Shown here piece after piece: positions 58,801 through 64,000 of a DNA stretch of 64,000 nucleotides; the stretch's first letter is position 1, and each line of letters begins with the position of its first letter. The notes beneath the pieces were generated by a model. The model saw only the letters and a list, made by a program, of their open reading frames with translations. It was not told the origin of the DNA and searched no databases. Location of the stretch: positions 3,185,155 to 3,249,154 of the forward strand of contig OZ014422.1 of assembly GCA_963965975.1 (NCBI GenBank). The letters run 5' to 3'. The translations under genes and the position numbers were made by a program. The DNA is from Xestospongia bergquistia. Taxonomy: Eukaryota; Porifera; Demospongiae; Haplosclerida; Petrosiidae.

Positions 58801-60025
58801 TTCACTCTTTCATAATGTCTCACTCTTAGAGTCTTTTTGCCACTTACACACTTTCTTAAAGTCTCTTAAATGTTTTCTCTTCCTCACTTTAGGAGTCTCT
58901 CTAGGAGTATCTCTCTTATAGTCACCCTCTCTCTAACAGTCTCTCTTTCTCTTTCTTTCTCTTAAACTCTATCTCTCTCTCTCTGTCAGAATCTTTTTCT
59001 TTCAGTCAGAGCCTCTCTCTCACTAACACGCACAAACACACTCAAGAGTCTCTGTCTCTCTCAAGTTTCTCTAACCCTCAGAGTCTTCTCTCTCTTTTTT
59101 TTCTTTCTCTGTCACTATCTCTCTCTCTCTATCAGAAGAGTCTCTCTGTCTCTTCTCTCTCTGTCACAGTTTCTCTCACCCACACTTTCTCTTTCTCAGT
59201 CCCTCTCTCGCTTTAGGATTCTTTTTTTTTCTATCTGTCATTTTCTTGCTCTCTTGTAGTATGTCTCTCACTTGCAGTCACTGTATCTCTCACATTTTTA
59301 CAGTTTCTCTTTGTTTATGCCTCCTTTGTTATGTGCACGCTCTGAGAGTCTTTCTGTCTCTCTCTCTCTCTCTCCCAGAATATCTTACTTTCACAGCATC
59401 TCTCTCCATTTCACTGATGTGTCTCTCCTTCTTTCTGTCTTTTTGTCTCTCTCTTTCTCTCTGTCTCCCTCTGACTCTCTCTCAGAGTGTCTCTGTTATG
59501 GTCTCTCACTCTCACACTCTCTGACTCATAGAGACTTTCTCTCCTTGAGTCTCTGTTTCTGTCTCTAATTCTCACTCACTTTCTGTGTGTGTGTCTCACT
59601 CTCTCTCTCTTTCAGAGTATGTCTTTCCCTCTCTCTCAAAGTCTTTCTCATACACTTCTCAGAGGCTCTCTTTCTCTGTTTCTCATTCTCTCTCTTATGT
59701 TTAAAGATAAAGATCTCTTATCACACAAATGTTCTCAGAGTGTCTCTCTCTCTCTGTCTCTCACAATATCTTTCTGTTTCTTTCTTTCACACACACACAC
59801 ACACTCAGAGTCTCTCAGTCTCTCTCTCTCTGTAGCAGTACCTCTCTCATTCTCTCTCGATCTCGGAGTCTATCTCTCTTTTCACTTTCTTTCTCACTAT
59901 CTCTTTCTATCAGAGTCTTTTTCTCTCTCTCTCATGCTCACACTGTCTCTCTCTCTCTCTCAGTCTTGGTCTCACTCTCAATATGTCTTTCTTTCTGTCT
60001 CATGTTCTCTTTATCTCTTCCTTTT
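58486..60025 (+). repeat. Pyrimidine tract 5 (1.5 kb)
   Basis: CT-rich on the plus strand with an (AT)n run at 58748-58798 and an (AC)n patch near 59790. Irregular agagtctct punctuation as in the other tracts. No genes. Confidence 0.9.
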
Positions 60026-60029
60026 TAAA

Positions 60030-60180
60030 ACCAATTATGCATGAACTTTGTACCATAAACCACACCCTCTACCTCAGTTTCTAATTAATTGTTATCAAGA
60101 AATCTACTAGTAAGAAAACAACAAATAAACAACACAAGAACTTGCAAATCAATCCAGTGCAAGAGACTCAAACTGAGATA
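60030..60180 (+). repeat. Composite repeat module A, truncated
   Basis: gttatcaagaaatctactag and aacaacacaagaacttgcaa match the middle of module A (compare 39560-39625). The first half is missing. Confidence 0.6.
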
Positions 60181-60195
60181 GCTGATCAACCTGCA

Positions 60196-60522
60196 CCCAG
60201 AGATTCTCTCTCTCTGTCTCTCGTATTGTCTGTCTGTCTCTCTGTCTATATGTCTGTCTCTCTCTCTCTATCTCTTTGTCTCTCTTTCTCTCTCTGTTTC
60301 TCTCTCTCTCTTTGAGGCTTCTCTTTCTCTCTGTTTTGGAGTCTCTCACTTCTCATAGCCTTGCTCTCTTTCATTTTCGTTCTCTCTCTATATATATCTC
60401 ACTGATCTGAGGCTCTCTCTCTCAAAGTCTCACACTCATCCTCTATCTTTTGCTCTCTCAAAGTCTTATCTATATAGGAGTGTCTCTCTCTGTTTCTCGG
60501 AGAGTTTCTCTCTCTCTCATAG

Positions 60523-60558
<36 letters not shown>

Positions 60559-61310
60559 TCTCTCTCTCTCTCAGTCTCTTTTTCACCAACCCTCTCTGTC
60601 TCTCTTTCTCTGTCTCACAGAATCTCTCTCTCTCTCTCTTTCTCTTTTTCTAAGGGTCTCTCTCTCACTTCCCATAATCTCCAACTTTTTTTTAGACTCT
60701 ATGTATCCCTTTTTTTCTCTCTCAGAGTCTCTCTATATCTCTCTCTGAGTCTCTGTTTTCCTCCTCTGTTTCTCTCTATTTATCTCTCAGAATGTCAGAA
60801 TGACTCTCATAGTCTCTCGCTCTCACAGTCTCTCTCTCTCTTAGTCACAGAGTCTCTCTTTTCCTCTCTCAGAGTGTCACTCTCTCGCATCTTGGAGTCT
60901 CTCTCTCTTTCTTACTCTTAACATCTATCTCTCTCTGTCTCTCTCTTTTTAAGTCTAAAAGTATCTCTCTCTCTCTCTCACTCTCTTTCTGGGTACACAC
61001 AAACACTCTCAGGATCTCTCAATCTTCCTCTCTCTCTCTCTCTCTCCCACCCTCCCTCCCTCCCTCTCTCTGTGTCTGTGTCTGTCTCTGTCTCTCTCTG
61101 TCTCTGTCTCTCTCTGTCTCTGTCTTTCTCTCTGTCTCTCTCTCTCTTTCTCTGTCTCTTTGTCTCTCTCTGTCTCTCTCTCTCTCATTGAGACTTGCTA
61201 TGTATCTATCTCAATGTTATTATCACTCTCTTATAGTTTCTAAGTTTCACTGTCTCTCTCTCACTCTCAGAGTCTCTCTCTGTCTGTTTTTCTCTCTCAC
61301 TTCAATCTTC
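60196..61310 (+). repeat. Pyrimidine tract 6 (1.1 kb)
   Basis: CT-rich, including (CTGTCT)-type arrays at about 61070-61185. No genes. Confidence 0.9.
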
Positions 61311-61329
61311 TCATAACCTGAGCAGAAGA

Positions 61330-61601
61330 AACTATTCTCTCATCCTTTTAACTGATTTTGCTCCAATTTCCATTAAATCACAAATGAGACCCACCTGCTT
61401 GATATTCTAATCAATGCCCACATTCGTGATCTATAATGATGTCTTATTTATGTAACAAATTACGTCACATGATAATAATGATTGAGCTAGCCTATTAGTT
61501 GTGTATTAGTAGTAGTAGTTATTGTATTTATTATCATGAAATCTACTAGTAAGAAGACAACAAATAAACAACTCAAGAACTTACAAATCAATCCAGTGTA
61601 A
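61330..61601 (+). repeat. Composite repeat module A, copy 5 (cut by Harbinger)
   Basis: Module A up to atccagtgTAA, where a Harbinger-type TIR begins (61602). Confidence 0.7.
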
Positions 61602-61752
61602 AGGCCAGGATACACGATGCAACATTATCTTGCATGCAACTTTATTTTCTGCAACAAAGTTGCTCTGGGCTGGAATATTGATGCAACTTTGTTGCTGTGA
61701 TTTATTAATAGTATAAACGTTATTACAATCATTGATTAACAATAGATTTAAA

Positions 61753-63597
61753 ATGGAGGAAGACCTTGCGAAGATAGGTGCTTGTGGTGTTATTATAACT
61801 GTGACGTTGATGAAAATGCATCACAGACGTAGAAGGCGAACTGTCTGGGTTAGAGAATGGGTTAGAAATTGCCAGAGGTATGGTGCATATCATCAATTAG
61901 TTCAAGAGTTAAGGTTGGGAGATCAAGTGACATACAAAAACTTCCTAAGAATGGATATTGCTACTTTTGATGAATTATTAGATCTTGTTACACCACATAT
62001 TACTTACACTGACACAAACATGCGATGTGCCATACCTCCAGGAGAAAGGCTTGCAGTAACTTTACGCTTTCTTGCTACTGGTAAGTAGTCTATTAATATT
62101 TTCTACAAATTTATTATCATGCCTTTAATACAGGAGAATCTTATACCAGTTTGCAGTATCTCTATAGAATTCCCAGACAAATAATTTCAAGAATTGTGCC
62201 AGAGACATGCTCAGTTATAACTGAAGTTTTGAAAAAATATTTGAAAGTAAGTGACATGAGTAATAGAAAGTAATGAACAGTCACACAATGTTAACAGTCT
62301 AATAAGGAGCTGGAGTGCTTTCCCTTGTATGTGATGAGCTTGATCCACCATGCATGTCCCATTGGTAATGAGGGTTGGTGGTATAGCCATAATTTAGCTG
62401 TACAGGTGACATTGAAAGGTGGTTTTCATTTTGCACAGAAAATATCATGGTTTGGATTTGAAATTTAATTCTTCGTTTGATTGCTTCATTTTTGATTGTT
62501 TTAAGTTCTGATGCTATGTATTCACCAAATATATCGTCAGGATTCCGTTGTGTACATTTGCTACTAGTTATCTACATTAGATTAATGGATTTTTCTAAAA
62601 GTTTTCCCTCTTGGGCCTCTCTTTTCTGTTGTTTACTGGTATTTGTTTGTGGAGTTGGTCTTTTGGTAGATTGAACTACATATGGCTCCTCCATTTCATC
62701 CAAATTTTCATCAGGAAGGGCGTCGCCAGTGATTGGTTCCAGTTCATCTTTTAATTCATCATCGACCTACATATACAATTAGATAGAAAATTAAATGCAT
62801 TTGTTTTATTTTTACTTCATGCATTCATTCATTTCATATTTATTTTTACAGGTACCACAAACAGAAGCTGAATGGAAGACCATTGCTCATGAGTTCGTTC
62901 AATGTACAATGGAATTTTCCCCATTTGCATTGGAGTAATGGATGGAAAGTATATAGTCATTAGGCCACCTCCAGGAAGTGGATCATATTACTTTAACTAT
63001 AAACACAGCTTCAGTATAGTCCTATTGGCAGTTGTGGATGCTAACTAGAAATTCATATACATTGACGTAGGATGCAATGGAAGGGTCTCAGATAGTGGGG
63101 TGTTTAGAAATTGTAATCTGTTCACTGCAATGGAAAACAACACCCTCAATATACCTAGTCCAGAACCTCTAATGGCAAAGAAAAGTTTTCCCCTTCCTTA
63201 CATGTTTGTGAGTGATGATGCCTTTCCTTTAAAAGAATACTTTCAAAAGCCATTTGGTCAGGTGGGATTAACAACTGAGAAACGAATTTTCAACTACAGA
63301 CTAAGCCCTGCCCGATGTATTGTAGAAAATAGTTTTGGTATTTTAGCCAACAGATTTCGAGTTTTTATGGCCCCTATCCATCTCTTTCCAGAAAAAGCTG
63401 AAATAATTGTTTTGGTGTGTTGTAGCTTACATAATTTCCTATGCACAAAGAAAAATTCAAAGCCAATTTACACTCCTCCTGAAAGTTTATCCAGAGAGGA
63501 TTCTGCAACACACACCATCACACCTGGAGAATGGAGGACGGAACAACTACCTCAAGGCATGATACCCATTGAACGTGATGGAAGCAATAGAAATTAA
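61753..63597 (+). pseudogene. Harbinger DDE transposase (HARBI1-like), three exons
   Basis: Exons 61753-62080, 62134-62246 and 62852-63597, with GT-AG introns. The N-terminal basic part (HHRRRRRTVWVREW) and the DNA-binding region (FDELLDLV, RLAVTLRFLATG) are open. Exon 2 reads YLYRIPRQIISRIVPETC. Exon 3 has a one-base shift near 62925, then IGVMDGKYIV (first D), a TAG at 63046-63048, FVSDDAFPL (second D) and ARCIVENSFGILANRF (E). This is the DDE_Tnp_4 pattern of HARBI1-type nucleases. Two lesions disable it. Confidence 0.78.
62299..62766 (-). pseudogene. Harbinger second protein fragment (MADF/BESS-like tail)
   Basis: Minus strand, lying inside the second intron of the transposase. An acceptor (tatatgtag) precedes 62766. 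The translation is acidic, then basic (STKRPTPQTN, QQKREAQEGK), has one TAG, and contains DIFGEYIASELKTIKNEAIK and IQTMIF, like the C-terminal motif of the Myb/MADF proteins that accompany Harbinger transposases. The stop is at 62301-62299. The upstream MADF exons would have to lie where transposase exon 3 now is and were not found. Confidence 0.5.
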
Positions 63598-63711
63598 CAG
63601 ATTGCAAGAGATGTACATGAATACTTAGTAAAATATTTTACATCTACAGCTGGAAGTGTACCATGGCAGGATGACATTATTTGATAGAAGTACCTGTAAA
63701 TTTGATTGAGA

Positions 63712-64000
63712 AGTCTCCTACTCTAATTAATGCCCATGGTCATGATGTATAATCATGTGTTTTTTATATGACAAATTATATCATGTGATAATAATGATTG
63801 AACTAGTCTATTAGTAGTGTATTAGTAGTAGTTATTATACTGATTATCAATAAATCTACTAGTAAGAAGACAAAAAATGAACAACTCAAGAACTTGCAAA
63901 TCAATCCATTCCTATGTGTGATTTACTAAAACATATTCCAATATAATGTACTAGAGTCATTGGTGTGATATAACGTGTAATATGTTTCAATGTAGTATTT
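63712..64000 (+). repeat. Composite repeat module A, copy 6
   Basis: Starts ctcctactctaattaatgcc and runs to the window end with gtgataac and gtttcaatgtag. Module B probably follows outside the window. Confidence 0.7.

Larger units (their letters stand above)
61602..63711 (+). mobile_element. PIF/Harbinger element, right end missing
   Basis: The left terminus AGGCCAGGATACACGATGC follows TAA (61599-61601), the usual Harbinger 3-bp target type. Subterminal palindromic gcaacaaagttgc motifs lie at 61660-61720. A transposase (+) and part of a second protein (-) lie inside. No matching right terminus or TAA was found before module A restarts at 63712, and the module A flank does not continue from where it was cut. 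The right end was therefore lost or rearranged. Confidence 0.65.

Noticed and set aside
58484..60653. Open frames of 60-150 codons in the right-hand CT tracts
   Set aside because: Same low-complexity artefact; frames overlap each other throughout.

Overview
This is an AT-rich eukaryotic window, most likely from a demosponge or another early-branching animal. The reasons are a spliced gene joining ankyrin repeats, a Roc-type GTPase and two death-fold domains, canonical GT-AG introns (some under 50 nt), and a very diverse set of animal transposons. There are no bacterial operons, rRNA genes, tRNA genes or CRISPR arrays. The organism call is an inference.

Host genes. One gene is clear. It runs on the + strand from about 2.2 to 23.65 kb and can be followed through 15 coding exons (3372 nt with the stop codon, 1123 residues, every junction in phase). 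Order: short N-terminus, four ankyrin repeats each on its own 99-nt exon, a partial fifth repeat, P-loop GTPase (Roc), COR-like region, Death domain, small phase-1 microexons, second death-like domain. A predicted cytoplasmic signalling or scaffold protein fits. Its second intron is 10.4 kb and has been a landing site for retroelements. A lone exon at 26.33-26.46 kb (- strand) resembles part of VPS18.

Mobile DNA, left to right: hAT-like pseudogene (about 0.2-1.75 kb, -); an old non-LTR element with a YADD reverse transcriptase (-, 5.0-6.98 kb and 11.17-11.47 kb), split by a Ty3/Gypsy element with 143-bp LTRs and a 5-bp target duplication (6981-11164); a second truncated copy of the same non-LTR family (+, 13.47-14.25 kb). 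From 27.8 to 40.1 kb and 58.4 to 64.0 kb lies a composite repeat whose modules (called A-E here) surround long pyrimidine tracts, always CT-rich on the + strand. Two MITE-like elements, two hAT elements, a Penelope-like element and a Harbinger element sit in it or against it. Between these blocks is a nested pair: a Ty3/Gypsy element (42424-53374) whose 5' LTR was split by a 6-kb CACTA-like element (42637-48632) carrying three genes. Next comes a THAP/DDE element with 65-bp inverted repeats (53710-56537).

Most interesting points: a hammerhead-ribozyme-like fold just downstream of the Penelope GIY-YIG domain; the CACTA element inside an LTR with a checkable pre-insertion sequence; the E-CT-A-CT-A order present twice; the symmetrical microexons between the two death domains. 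Almost all transposon genes carry stops or single-base frameshifts, whereas the ankyrin/Roc gene is open throughout.
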